Source: Chondrosia reniformis (lineage: Eukaryota; Porifera; Demospongiae; Chondrillida; Chondrillidae). Taken from it: a DNA stretch of 64,000 nucleotides. Shown here piece by piece: positions 13,414 to 25,900 of this stretch. Each line of letters starts with the position of its first letter. Position 1 is the stretch's first letter. A program made the translations under genes and the position numbers. The DNA lies in the NCBI GenBank assembly GCA_947172415.1, contig OX359199.1, positions 2,568,001-2,632,000 on the forward strand, given 5' to 3'. The notes beneath the pieces were generated by a model. The model was given only the letters and a program-made list of their open reading frames with translations. It ran no database searches and was not told the DNA's origin.

Positions 13414-13911
13414 TTACATGGATGGCAGAGTCTCGTATCGGCTTGATGACTTCTTCCTGTACCAGTACACATAAGCCACGACACCAATAACCGCCGCTAT
13501 GATGATCAACAGTGGTATGGTAATGCCAAGACCAATGGCTACCCCATTGACACCGCCGCTATTTCCGGCGGTAGGATTAGTGGGGCTGGGACCGTGAGTG
13601 GTCGAAGTCTGACTTGCAGAGCTGTGCATAGTAGAGACAGAAACAAATGTGGGACTCGGCGGTTCGCTAGAACTAGCAGTACTGGTCGTCGTTGTAAAAG
13701 TGCCACTCGATGTCATGAAGCTAGTGAGCATGCTTGGCGAAGGCTCCACTGAAGTACTAGTACTCATAGAAGGCGTTGGTAGCGGCTCCATCGATCCACT
13801 TGAGCTTGAGAAATAGAAAGTGCTCGAAGAAGACATACTTACAAATGGTACGTTTGCAGAACACTTCAAAAGTATTCCCAAGAGAGTAAACACGATTACT
13901 AAAGATGCCAT
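13414..13911 (-). CDS. Small Ser/Thr-rich type I membrane protein
   Basis: Single-exon frame of about 165 aa from the Met at 13911 (an upstream in-frame Met at 13941 is also possible, but the second start places a signal peptide at the very N-terminus: MASLVIVFTLLGILLKCSA). The ectodomain, about 100 residues, is dominated by Ser, Thr and Pro, as in heavily O-glycosylated mucin-like stalks, with no cysteine after the signal peptide. One transmembrane helix follows (GLGITIPLLIIIAAVIGVVA, about aa 126-150), then a basic stop-transfer and a short tail ending SRYETLPSM with one tyrosine. No family is recognised; a surface stalk or mucin-like role is inference. Transcribed divergently from VPS50. 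Confidence 0.75.
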   Translation of the reverse strand: MASLVIVFTLLGILLKCSANVPFVSMSSSSTFYFSSSSGSMEPLPTPSMSTSTSVEPSPSMLTSFMTSSGTFTTTTSTASSSEPPSPTFVSVSTMHSSASQTSTTHGPSPTNPTAGNSGGVNGVAIGLGITIPLLIIIAAVIGVVAYVYWYRKKSSSRYETLPSM

Positions 13912-13997
13912 TTCTTGTTTAATCTGTTCTGACAATATCAAGACGTCTTCTAGCCGTGTCTTAGTTGAGAGAAATGATCACGTGCATATAGATTAAA
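13912..13997. promoter_or_regulatory. Compact bidirectional promoter (membrane protein / VPS50)
   Basis: Only about 86 bp (56 bp if the upstream Met is used) separate the two divergent start codons, so both 5' UTRs and core promoters must overlap here. No TATA box is obvious. Confidence 0.6.
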
Positions 13998-16900
13998 ATG
14001 GCCGCGATTAAATCCGGTCTTAAAGCAATATTCGGGAAAAACGTAGGTCGATCTCTCTTCAAATTGGACACTCTGTATTTGTGTACGTACTACTTCCTTT
14101 AGAAAGAGTCAAGGCCATCATCATCGCAATATTATACAGAAAAAGTATGTTAATGTACTTGCAATCGTGGTTGTCCTTTGCATATTGTTAAGGATGGATT
14201 ACGGTTATAATCTCTCTTGATGTTCACTTTAGGCTCTGGACGATGACAGTACAACTCCGCATATACAGGATGAAGAGGTTTTGACGCATAATTATATCTA
14301 ACCTTAAGTATGCAGCCAGTAACCTTCAGCATGCTGAACTGCAGGCTACACTGTCGGCCTCTGCTACGACAGATCAAAGTGTGGCTGTTCGTGATGACTT
14401 ACAGTTTGCCATCTTTAATTTAGATTATTGCAAAGATTGAAGACATGTACTTTGATAAGAAGTCTGAGGTCGTTGAGGAGGAACTGACGGTGATTACTTT
14501 ATTGATGTGCTGTATTAGTGTCACTGGTATTATGCCAACCTATTAAACCCTTATAGCGACTGGAAAGCTTCACAGATATCAGCTCGCTTGAAAGGAGAAT
14601 GACACTGCTTGCAACTCAGGAAAGAGCAGTAAGTGTTTGTTTAATGACAATATGCCAAAGTTTTCACTTATGTCCAAGTTTCTAATTACGTAGCAGACAC
14701 TAAATCAGTTTTAAAAGTACAAATTTACCCTGGAATTTTCAATTCTCCATAATTACGTAAAACATATATTTACTAGACCTCTGAATGGATTGGTCAAAGT
14801 CATGCAGTTTCGAATGAGGGCGCAGTTCTCCTTATCCTCCATGCTATATCCAAGTAGTTACACTTTATTTGACCTATGTGATCCATCATTGTTTTCACCC
14901 ATCAGTGGCCAAAGAATCTGTTCAAGAATAGCATTTTGCTCTTATTGAGTGCATCCTTGCCTCCCACGGTCTCATTAAATGAACACACTCTTTATTGTGT
15001 TTAGTTTAAATGTACGTATATACCTAGTAGTTAAGATATGTGTATGCTGTATTGTCTTTTGAATGTTTTTTTTTTTGACTTTGGGGTCTAACAGATTACA
15101 GCTACAGTTGGTACGTATGTGTATTTTTCTAGCCTATAATAGTTGTAGATTATCTTACCACATTGTTTGGCAGGATGAAAGCGAAGGGGGAAATATTCAA
15201 AATTTGGGGAGTGGTATGAGGGTATCAAAACGGTTTAGGGGGTTCCCAAAAGTCTAGGGGGGCAAAATCAATACAGGGGGGAAGCAGCCCTGAATATTTA
15301 ATTTAAGTAAATCCATATTATGCCTTTTCTACCTGTAATGATACGTATATTTATACATATAAGGCCCATATACGTAGCTTTTAGTACCTGTAATGATATA
15401 CATATATGTAAGGCCCATATACATATGTACCTTCAAGTACCTGTAATCTGTATTGGCTGGGCATTGTTACTAGTAGCTGACACCTCTCTCCTCTTCCCTC
15501 CTCAGGTGTCTAGTAAGCTGGTTAAGATCATATCAGCAAATCACTTTTCCTATGTGCAGGTAATGGATTCGTTTGCTCTCTTAATGTTTATAAGATGTTT
15601 TACTGTTTGTATGAAGTTCACAGATGCCGAGCTGAATTATCTATTTCTCCTCATTCTTCTATCTTGTGTAGGAGATGGAGAGTGTGCTGGGTATAGAAGA
15701 GGCACTGCAAGAAGCTCATTCAACTTGCACCCGAGCTCGCAGGTTAGTGCTACATGTCAACTCTCTCCAAGATTTCTTTTTGGGAGGGGGAGAGGGGGCA
15801 TTTGCCTCCCCTTGAAAATATTTTCCCTCCTTGAAGCAAGTTAAATTGCCAATTTTCAATAGCAAACAAATGTATTGAACTAGGTTGTCCTCAATATTTT
15901 ACTACGTATGTATATTGTATTTTGCACCCCCCCTCTTGTGATATTTTCTAAACGAAAGTACTGCACATCCTTTTGTACAGCTCGTTGGCCACAGCTCAGC
16001 AAGGTATATCTGAAGGCACTATGGGACTACTTTCAAAACACAGACAGCAGATTAGAATTGACTGTGTGTTTACTACTCTTAAAGACTTGAAGCAGCTGGT
16101 ATGTGCGTGTAATGTTACAGCTGAATATCGCTACTCTGTATTGGCTATTTGGTATGTGTGTTACCATAGTTTATCTACACTTTTGTAGTACATATATACA
16201 ATCTAATGCATATAGTGAATAATGCCCATTTACTGTAGAGATTGTCTTGCTCTAACAGTTAGTCCTAAGTTACCTGAGAAATGTGAAGTTTTCCCTAAGA
16301 ACACCTTTTCTATTTACGTACAATACAACAGTACATAAATCCCAGTGAAGCACAATCTTGTGAAAGGTCACTGTGTTTAGAACAGTGTGTATTGTTGTAT
16401 AGCGTGGTTCACATAATGTTGATTGTTCATTTTTGTATTCCATATATAGAGGAGGCTGGATTGCCAGTTTGAAAACTATCTAGAGGTATATTCTGTGTGT
16501 ATCCTGTCAGACAGTTTATGAGTACTTCACAAAGCATGACTCTTATTTCATTGTTTAGGTCAGTGGTAGTATTTGTCAGTCGTCAGCAGCCTTGGATAGA
16601 TGAGTTTTATAACCATCCCTTAGGCTGAAATGTACTCACAGGCTCTGAACATTGTGGCCAAAAATGCTAATACACTAAGGTCTTTCAAGGAGTTTGACAG
16701 CATAAGGTACATGATACATATGTCATTAAGGTAATTAAGGTATGTACTATGTCCTTTTATCATCTAATTAAAGTTTAGATGTATGTAGCTGTTGTTTACA
16801 GTCTATGCTTTTCGTTGATGACTGTTAGGTTATTAATTTTGTTTAGTTTGCCCCTCTGTGTAGTGATCAGTGATATTGCTCTTTACTCATTGTACAGTGC

Positions 16901-19900
16901 TCTGGAGCAGAAATTCTCAAGAGGAACACAGAAAGCTGAGGTACACTTACACTTTATCAGTTACTCTGTGTAGAATACATGAATAATCACTGGAAGATAT
17001 TGTACCAATCAGCCAAGTAACAGAAGTCTTATCTTAGCTGGGGGACCAGAGTCCTATTAAAAGGCTAACCAGTGATTGCCTCCCAGTCATCCAAGATGGA
17101 ATAAACCTTAACTCATTACAAAACCACAAGTGATTTACTAGTGATGGGTTAATAAATTGAAGTTAGTCGTCTGAAGTCACACCAAAGTGTGCCACAGTAT
17201 CCAAAATAGTACTTTGTAACTCAGCTCCCCCAATCAAGATAGGACTTCAGTCACTTTGCTAATTGCCTCTTCCTGAGATTATTTATTTCTTCATTAGAGC
17301 ATTTACACATGCAGGCTATAGTGCAATTAACTCCCTCACTTAATGTACTATGGTATTGTAAACTCTTCCTTTCCTGAAAGTCCTCTAAAGGTTCTAACAT
17401 AGTGTATTATAACATTTGTTTATACATATTTGTACAAAATGCAGCTTAAAATTTATGTCTTTTAGGATTAATATGTTATAGGCATGACTGGTTCTAATGT
17501 AATTGATGATTTGCTGTTTTGTAAACTTAGGCAGCCTCCACAATCTGACGGCCGTTTAAAATGAGTTTATCTACATACGTACATACCCTTCTATGTTGAC
17601 TTAGAGAGATCCCACTCTAAATGTTGTATACATATGTAAGAAAGTAAAGTAGTCATATTCTCTTACTATAAGTATACTTACATACGTACGTATATCTCTT
17701 ATTATGTACAGTGTCACCCGCGTAATATACCGCTGGATAATAGGCCAAACCGTTTATTATGCCACAATCTTCTGGCTCAAATTCGTCAGTATGGGGATAA
17801 TATATGCTTATTGTGCCAACTGCCAAATCCTCTCTCTGCCATTTTTTTGCTACATTAGTACTTTCAGTACGTGTTAGGTAACACTTATTAGGCCAGCACT
17901 TTTCGATTGTTTCAAGCGAAGATGGCTAGCAAGCCCAAAACAGACGTGACTGTAGCCATATACAGAGGCAAACCAGAAGACTAGCCAGGATGCAATCGCT
18001 GGGTATTTTTCACATAATTGGGAGCTCAAGATCGCCAGAAGATAAAATGAACTGTGTACTGTGTAATTAGTACGGAATTGAATATTAGGGCAAAACGGAT
18101 AATAGTATTCATGTTTGTCTCTTAATATGTATGTCTCCAACTAATATACTGTAATTTGCTGTCATTTTTAAGGTTACGTGATTGCTTCTCTCATTGTTGT
18201 AGATATTTGCAGAAGAAGAGCTGAAGGGTCTGTACGAAGCATTTGATCCAGATGCATACTCTGTCATACATGAAGTCCTTGAGTTAACTGGAAAGACTGA
18301 GGTATGTATGTAGGCTCCTAAACACTAGCATGTGATCCAACTGCAATTACCAAACATCCCCTGGAAGAATGGTTGTGAATTCACTAAATTGATAAGGTCT
18401 GTTTAAGAAAGGGAGACCTACTCCTTTTATAGTTAATTTCATCGAGGAGCTTATACACAGTACTTTTTGGGTCGGTTGTCCAAACCGAACATTGCAAATG
18501 GTAATTGTAAAAGGTAATCGCTGCATACATGGTGACGTCATTCTAGTGGTAAAGTTTGTTCAAATGGTAGTCGCGACTTACTGTTTGGACCCCATGTTCT
18601 AATAAATGTGATTAAAAAGATCCTAAAACCATTAGAAATCACAAGGTTACAGTACAGTACTTTTTTGGGCCTAGAGCAAAGTGGTTCTGTTGTACTACAA
18701 CTGGATATTAGAATTGGTAATTGAGTCTCAGCACATGTAAAATCAATCTTTGATAGATACACCACAACCATTCGTTTATTTAATTATGGTAAATTAATTA
18801 CCAAGGTTTCATAATTTAATCATAAAAGGCAGAATATATGTGCAGTGTTACCATCAATGAATGGCTTCTGATTTGACTGGTTTTTGGCATTTGTCATGTA
18901 CTGTAATTGAGTATTAGAATTGGTAATGTACTGTAAATGGATATTGAAAGATGGGATCGTTGGAATTACATTTTTATCATAAGTATGGTGTGATCTTATA
19001 GGATAGAATATACAGTGCTTGCGTCTTATTTATAAGAGCAGTCTTCATAATAAGTTTAATCTGTACAGTCTAATGTATTATTAATGTGTGCTCCTTCCTA
19101 TTCTCCGTATATTAAAACCATATACTCCGTTGCGGGGGCAACCGCCTGTGTTTAAATTTCGTAACCGTGATATAACTTAAGAAGCTACATACTGCATCGG
19201 CTTCTTAAATCCTGGTAAGAGACGTTTCTTCTTGGGGGTGGATAATTCTCCTTATATTTAGGACAGTTGGAGTAGTCAGGGGCAAGAGCATTCTATGAAG
19301 TCGTCAGCGTTTAAGCAAAACTAACCAGACGCTAGATGAGCCATCCTGAAAGTCCTGCCAAAATAACGATAAGAAGCGACGGAGTATATATCATTTATAC
19401 CATGGCACTTTGGTGTATATGGATTTTATAACTAATACATATATTGCAACTGTTACATTAGATTGCACTCAGACAAACTGTTGACTCGTTCAAAATGGGT
19501 GTCAGGAAAATCTCTCATGCAACCATAGTGAGAGTACTAAGAGGAAGTCAGGTAATCTAGCATATTTACGTTCCTAAGTACATAATATACGTATATACTC
19601 TGTGGACTACAGACCAGGTACACAAGTACAAGTATGTATGTACGTACCTCCACACTGAGAAAAGAGACTGAAATGGTACTGGCGAACATAGTAACAAACG
19701 TATTACATAACTCAGGTTACACATACGTCCTGTTAGGGTTATGTATATTGTATGTCAGCAGTTAAGAGATGTAGCTGTATTATGCCTATTGAGCTAACAG
19801 TGTATATATAATTTTATTTGTATTAATTAATTGACCATATTCTCCCACTGTCACTATTTTACAGTATGTATCGCTTATTTAACTTTAGGCTGTTGCTAAA

Positions 19901-22900
19901 GCAAGTGAGGAAGAGATTCATGATGTGGCTAAACAATTCCCAGCTAGATGCAAGGTACATATATGGTACATCCTCTCATGCCCACAACTAGATTTATCTT
20001 TTGTTTTCAATCAGGAATTGCCTCCAAATCTCTTTTCTTCAACATTAAGGGAACTAGCTAAAGTAAGTGTAAATATTTACTACCACTAATCATCTCAACA
20101 CACTTTAGGGCTACTTTGGAACATTTTAGATATATCCCATGGTAGCTTAGTATCAATAAAGGTTGTACTAATAGACTGCTGTCAAGTTATCTTTGAGATG
20201 GTTTATCTGTCAGCCTTCAGCGATTGATGGAGGTTGCTTCAGCAGTCACTGATGAGGACCCCCCAGGGTCAAAACTTCAGAATCCTAAAAGAACCAACTG
20301 TGTCTCTAGACACTTAAAAGACTAAAATATGAACCATCTCAAAGATAAGTTTGGCACAATTAGAAGAAATCCCTATCGTCTAATGTTGTCTAGTCTTTGC
20401 AAAGAGACATTTACAAGGCTGTAGTACATATGTACATAAGTTAGTTGGCTCATTTTCAGCTACTTTTCTTTAATATGATGGTTGTGAATGTCCTGTCTAC
20501 AATGTGTATAGTGGAGTAGAATAATGAAGAAAAGACTCTTGTATCCTCATCTAAAGCTCTCACTAGATTTAGTTCCCTATAGGCTTTTTCTGTAGAATAT
20601 ATGTAATGAAGTGATTAGGGGTTTTTGTTGCATTCATAATGAGTATACTAATTTAATGAGACTCAAATATATGTAATATGATATAATAAATATAATATAT
20701 GTAATTGATGTACGTACATAGTACATATGTAGGATAATAGTGTTTAGATTATTTCTGTAATCATTTCTGACTCAATGGCTTTGTACGTATATTTAGGAAT
20801 TTTTTAAGGTGACACAGAATTATTGTAAGTTGATGCAGTGGTACACAGACCTGGTTAATGAGGATCAATTAGATCAAGCAAGAGTTCAAAACAGCAGAAG
20901 AATTGTGATTCAAGAGCTGAAGCAGGGTGCTGGACCAGTGTGGAAGGTTAATATTTAAAATTCCTTAAATAGCTAACGTGGTTGATTCCAGAAGTAAACC
21001 TCTCCTTGATAGTATTTCTAGTATCACTGACATGTACACAAAAATATTACAAGGATGTCTTATTTTGTGCCTTCCTCTCAGAGTCTAGAGTAGAACTGAG
21101 ATGGTTCATCTTTAGTCTTCTGAGCATCTAGAGATGCCGTTAGTTTCTTGAGAATTGGTTGTTGAGGAAGACCCCAGGGTCAAAATGTCCAATTCCCAAG
21201 GAACAAACTGTATCTGTAGACACTCAAAAGACTAAAGATGAACCATCTCAAAGATAAGTTTGGCACAGTTAGAAGAAATCCATCCAAAAGTTGAATGATT
21301 AATTTTCCAGGTGTCTGTTAAGCATGTTTTCTGTATACATACGTACAACACATATTGTTTGCTCAATTAATGTACTGTTATGTACATTTGACATATACGT
21401 ATATGCTATTATACAAAGGTGATTAGTAAATTAGTCTTTGACTATTTACTCACAGTGCCTTGCATGAAGAAGTTTGTTTAGTAAACACTGCCGTCTGTTC
21501 CTGTCATAAGTCATCTCTATGATTAAATAATATGTAGAGTTTCCTATACGTCTCCACCTACCAAGTGTTTTTTGTTTATTTGTTTACAGGAAATTGAGAG
21601 ACAGACAAGGATATACCTTGAAGCTTGTGACTTTCTTTCCTTGAAATATGATGATGTCATCTCTGTCTTGGAAATTGTGCAAAAGTGAGTTTGATCACAT
21701 GAATAATCAAGTAGCCATTTTTCCTGCATGCTACACTTTAGAGGAAAGACCTATAGGGAACTAAGCCAATTGGATGAGGTTACAAGAAGTTTCTCCCTCT
21801 ACCTCTTATTTTCTCCATTGGGCCAGACAGCTGTTTCCGGGAATTTCACCCTTCATCAGCGAACCTGATGGATTCTTTGTCTTCTTTTTGATATATTGTG
21901 AATCCTTGTACGCACATATGGTAAGTGAACTGGCAATAATGGTGTTCAATTACGAATCTCTAAGTGATAATCAACTACTAAATGTGTGCAAGCCAGGTAC
22001 TGCTTAACTCTCTTTAGCATGTTTCCTTTCTGCGGCTAGCACTGAAAGAAAATACAAATGTTCATAATTATAGAAAATGTCTAAAATTAGGCATCCTGGC
22101 TAATGCTTTCATTACTGATTTATGATAACTTTCACAGTTTGTATTTCTTCTTGAATATGCTGTGTACTTAAACTTGCAGTTTCAACCTTTACCACTCTGC
22201 AATAACAGCAATGTCTCACTTTTACTGTGTTGACCTTTACTCCTGCCAAGAATAATCCTTCTAGTGCAAGCATGTTTATGTCAGTTCCTCTGTAGGACTG
22301 AGTTTAGTTATTGTATTGTAATGATATAAACTATTGTACTAAATGTAAGTGATTATACCGACTGAAATCGGTTTAAAACTTTTTTTAGCATGCTAATAGT
22401 CTTATAAACCAAATTGAAAAAACTGCTTCCATGCATAGAGTACTAGTATTGAAACCATTGATTCCTACATATGTAATTACATGTAACTTATAGAACATTA
22501 GAAGGAACACTTTACTTTGTAGTAGTACTCTGTCATTAACATCTCTTTGCAACCCACATCATATTAAACCCTTAAAGTTAAGATACGGTAATTATTAGTC
22601 ATCTATAACCCCTGTGTTACACACGCAAAAACGTGTCTCACCATCACGGTGGAAAATTGGCCCCGACTTATGGGCTAAGGTACTGAAAGAAAGGTCTTAG
22701 AGCAGTAGACTATACGTACTCACAACTATACCAATGTGCTAGAAGGCCTTTTCGGAGAATACCACTCCTCATCAGTAGCACTGGGTATTCCGGAGTCGCT
22801 AAGTTACCAAATACCCAGACTTTAAGTCTTTCAGTATATTAAACCCTCATTTCAGACACTCTCTACCTCGAGGTAGTTCCTCATTTCTGCCTCTTCAGGC

Positions 22901-25900
22901 AGATTTTTGAGGAGATGTTTTCTCTTTGTATCATATGTACAATTTTGCATTCTCTTTTGAAGGCTCAATGCTACTGAGTTTGAGTTTACTGGTTCCAAGT
23001 CTTCTGCTCTGTTGGCTTCAGTTAGACAACTCAGTCTAAAATACTTTAAGAACTATCACAGGTTTGTGGATGTGCCATGCCTATTGGATGCAACTATTGT
23101 TATAGACTAATTATGCAGAAGTGTGATGTATCTTGAAGATGATTCATCTTTTGTCTTATGAGCGTCTAGGGATGTAGTTTATTTCTTGAAACGTTTCTCA
23201 AGAAACAAACTGCGTCTCTTGCGATAAAGACCAAAGATGAACCATCTCAAAGATAAGTTTGATGCAGTTAGAAGAAATTGATATCATTTGATGTGAATAT
23301 GTGCATAGACCTTTGTGACACAATTGTAGCCATTTTTGAATTGTGTAATTATTTTTTATTAAGTAGATATAGCCAGATATTTTGGCAGTGAATTAATTTG
23401 GCAGATTGTTGGTTTTGAAAGGAATCCACCGATATTTAAACCACCAAACTACACCAAATGTAGGAAAACAATTGTCTTGTCAGTAAAATCCACCAAATGC
23501 CATAAGTTTAGCAATCTATCAAATGTTTTTTTCTACCAAAATTTCTGGCTATACGTATATTCAGTATTAAGATATACCCAACCTCTCTTTCATTAGGTCC
23601 AAATTGGAGTCTCTAAATGTAATGATGAACAATGAGGCCTGGGTGCTGTGCCCAGTTGAACAAGACTTTTCATTAGTAACCTTACCGGTAAGTGTTGTAT
23701 ATGTGACTTGCTGGAACCTTTCTCGGCCGTTGATATTATTATTTATAAATCTATACATTTTGTGAAGAAATGAATAATTGCTGGAAGACACTGCACCCAC
23801 CAGCCAAGTGACTGAAGGGTTATTGTAGCTGCTTTCTTACATGTGCATGTATCATTTTATAAGTGCAGTGCTCTACATGTATGACAACACTTCACTGGTT
23901 GGATTCATTAAACTCCATTGTTATCTGTTTAGTTTCATGTGCGGAATAATAGTCATAACAAATGAAAGAGTCATTGATATTTCAATATTATAGATGTCAT
24001 TCATATATGATATCAGGCTATGATATTGATATATATTAAGTGATATGGAAATCAGTCTTAATAGAGAAAGTTTGTAATTTTGAAATGTTTGGCAACCCAT
24101 AGCATTTTGCAGATTTTTGGTCCCTAACATTTTTAGTATCATAAACTAATCATTTAGGAGACTAGAAACATGCTTGTAGAAGGTATATATCAGGCAATTA
24201 ACCATTTAGGACTAGAAACATGCTTGTAGAAGGTATATATAAGGCAATTAACCATTTAGGACTAGAAACATGCTTGTAGAAGAGGTATTTATTGGGCAAT
24301 TACCTCATAGCAAGTTTCTAGGCATCCCTTTTTGAGGCCATGAGGGTTACCTTTTCCTGCAATCTCATGTCACATGTGGTCATGTGACTCTTGGTACCCT
24401 TGTCCATTCCCTACTTTAAAACATTCAGTGAATTCCATTGTGCTAGATTTATCTGGAACCCAAGCAAGAGGTATGCAGTTAAATGTCAGAATTTGAGAAG
24501 TGATCAATAGTAATTTTTGTGTATAACCAATGATGTCCAGCAAAAATGGCAACTTTCATCCTATATGTCATAATATGCAATTTGCATTCCTTTGAATAAC
24601 GTTGAAGTGAAGCAAGCCAGCAAAGGCACATCAAAATGAATGCCATAATTCGAGAAATTTTTGTTTTTTGGAATATTTTCGTGGTTGGCTCAAACCACAA
24701 ACATTTCTCCCACAAATTTTCATGTAATAAATATTAGTGTTGGAATATTTTCATGGTCTAAACCAGTCGCACTTCTTGATTAGCACAAACAAACAAACAA
24801 GCAAACATTTCCCAAATTATGGTATATTAGGTTTTGTTTCCTTTACATTCACCATAATTTTCAACATCATTATGTCATTATGAGTATACAGTCCTCTCTC
24901 AGTATGTACATTATTAATAAAATGGCTTGAATGTTACTATTATTATGTATAGATTAAGAGAAGTGATATGGCAGTAGTAGTGACTGTATTTTATTAGTGT
25001 GATGACTTACACTTTCCTAAAGGGTAAGATAATTAACTGGGTGTACAATAATCAAAATTATGCATAAGGTGTGATGGATACCCTTAGGTGGCTTGGTCTG
25101 TGTTTTGTATGTCATCTGATTACCATCAGGTTGGTGAGCGGAAATTGTGAAGAGTGACAGTAGCAAAATATGGAATGCACCAAAGTAAAACCATTTTTTG
25201 TAGTCAAAATATCTTCTCAAGGAGTTCTCTGTTTTTCAAATGTGTACATTCTGTCTCTTTTTGTACATCTTGCAATCAAAATAGTGGTCATTCCCACAGC
25301 GGAAATATGAAAATTATGGCAAAATTAATTTGGACACAAATTTTTATTGCTTTATAATCTTTTCAGTTAAAACACACTTGTATCATGTTTTACACACTTG
25401 TTTATGTAAGTAATTATATGTAATTTTTAGGAGTTTAAAGTTTTGAGAAGACAATTCAAATACATGAAAGGTGTGTCTTCACAATGGATAATCCCTCTGT
25501 GCTTTGATAACCTACGTACCTACTAGCAGTTCACATTTACCCATTTCCTTTTCTATGTGTGTTGAATATAGAAATGAAGGATCACAAGACTGAGGTTGCG
25601 GGACTGTTTAAGGGAGACAGTGAAGGGGATACCCCTTTCGATGAGGAAGAAGACAAGGTAGGTGGGTGTGTCCAAATACTAGCACAAGTGTACCTACCTA
25701 CAGATTAGTTTATTGTAGGTAGCAGTAGATTAATTAACTGTTTCCTGTGTTTTGCTTCCCTTTCTTAGCTGTTAACTGTTTTATGACATTAGGAAAACAT
25801 TAAGTGTAACATTGCTGCATTATGTGTTAAATATGTACATATTAAAGTAGTTTTGACTAACATTTGATACATGGGCTGGGTCTTGATTATCAGTTTGCTC

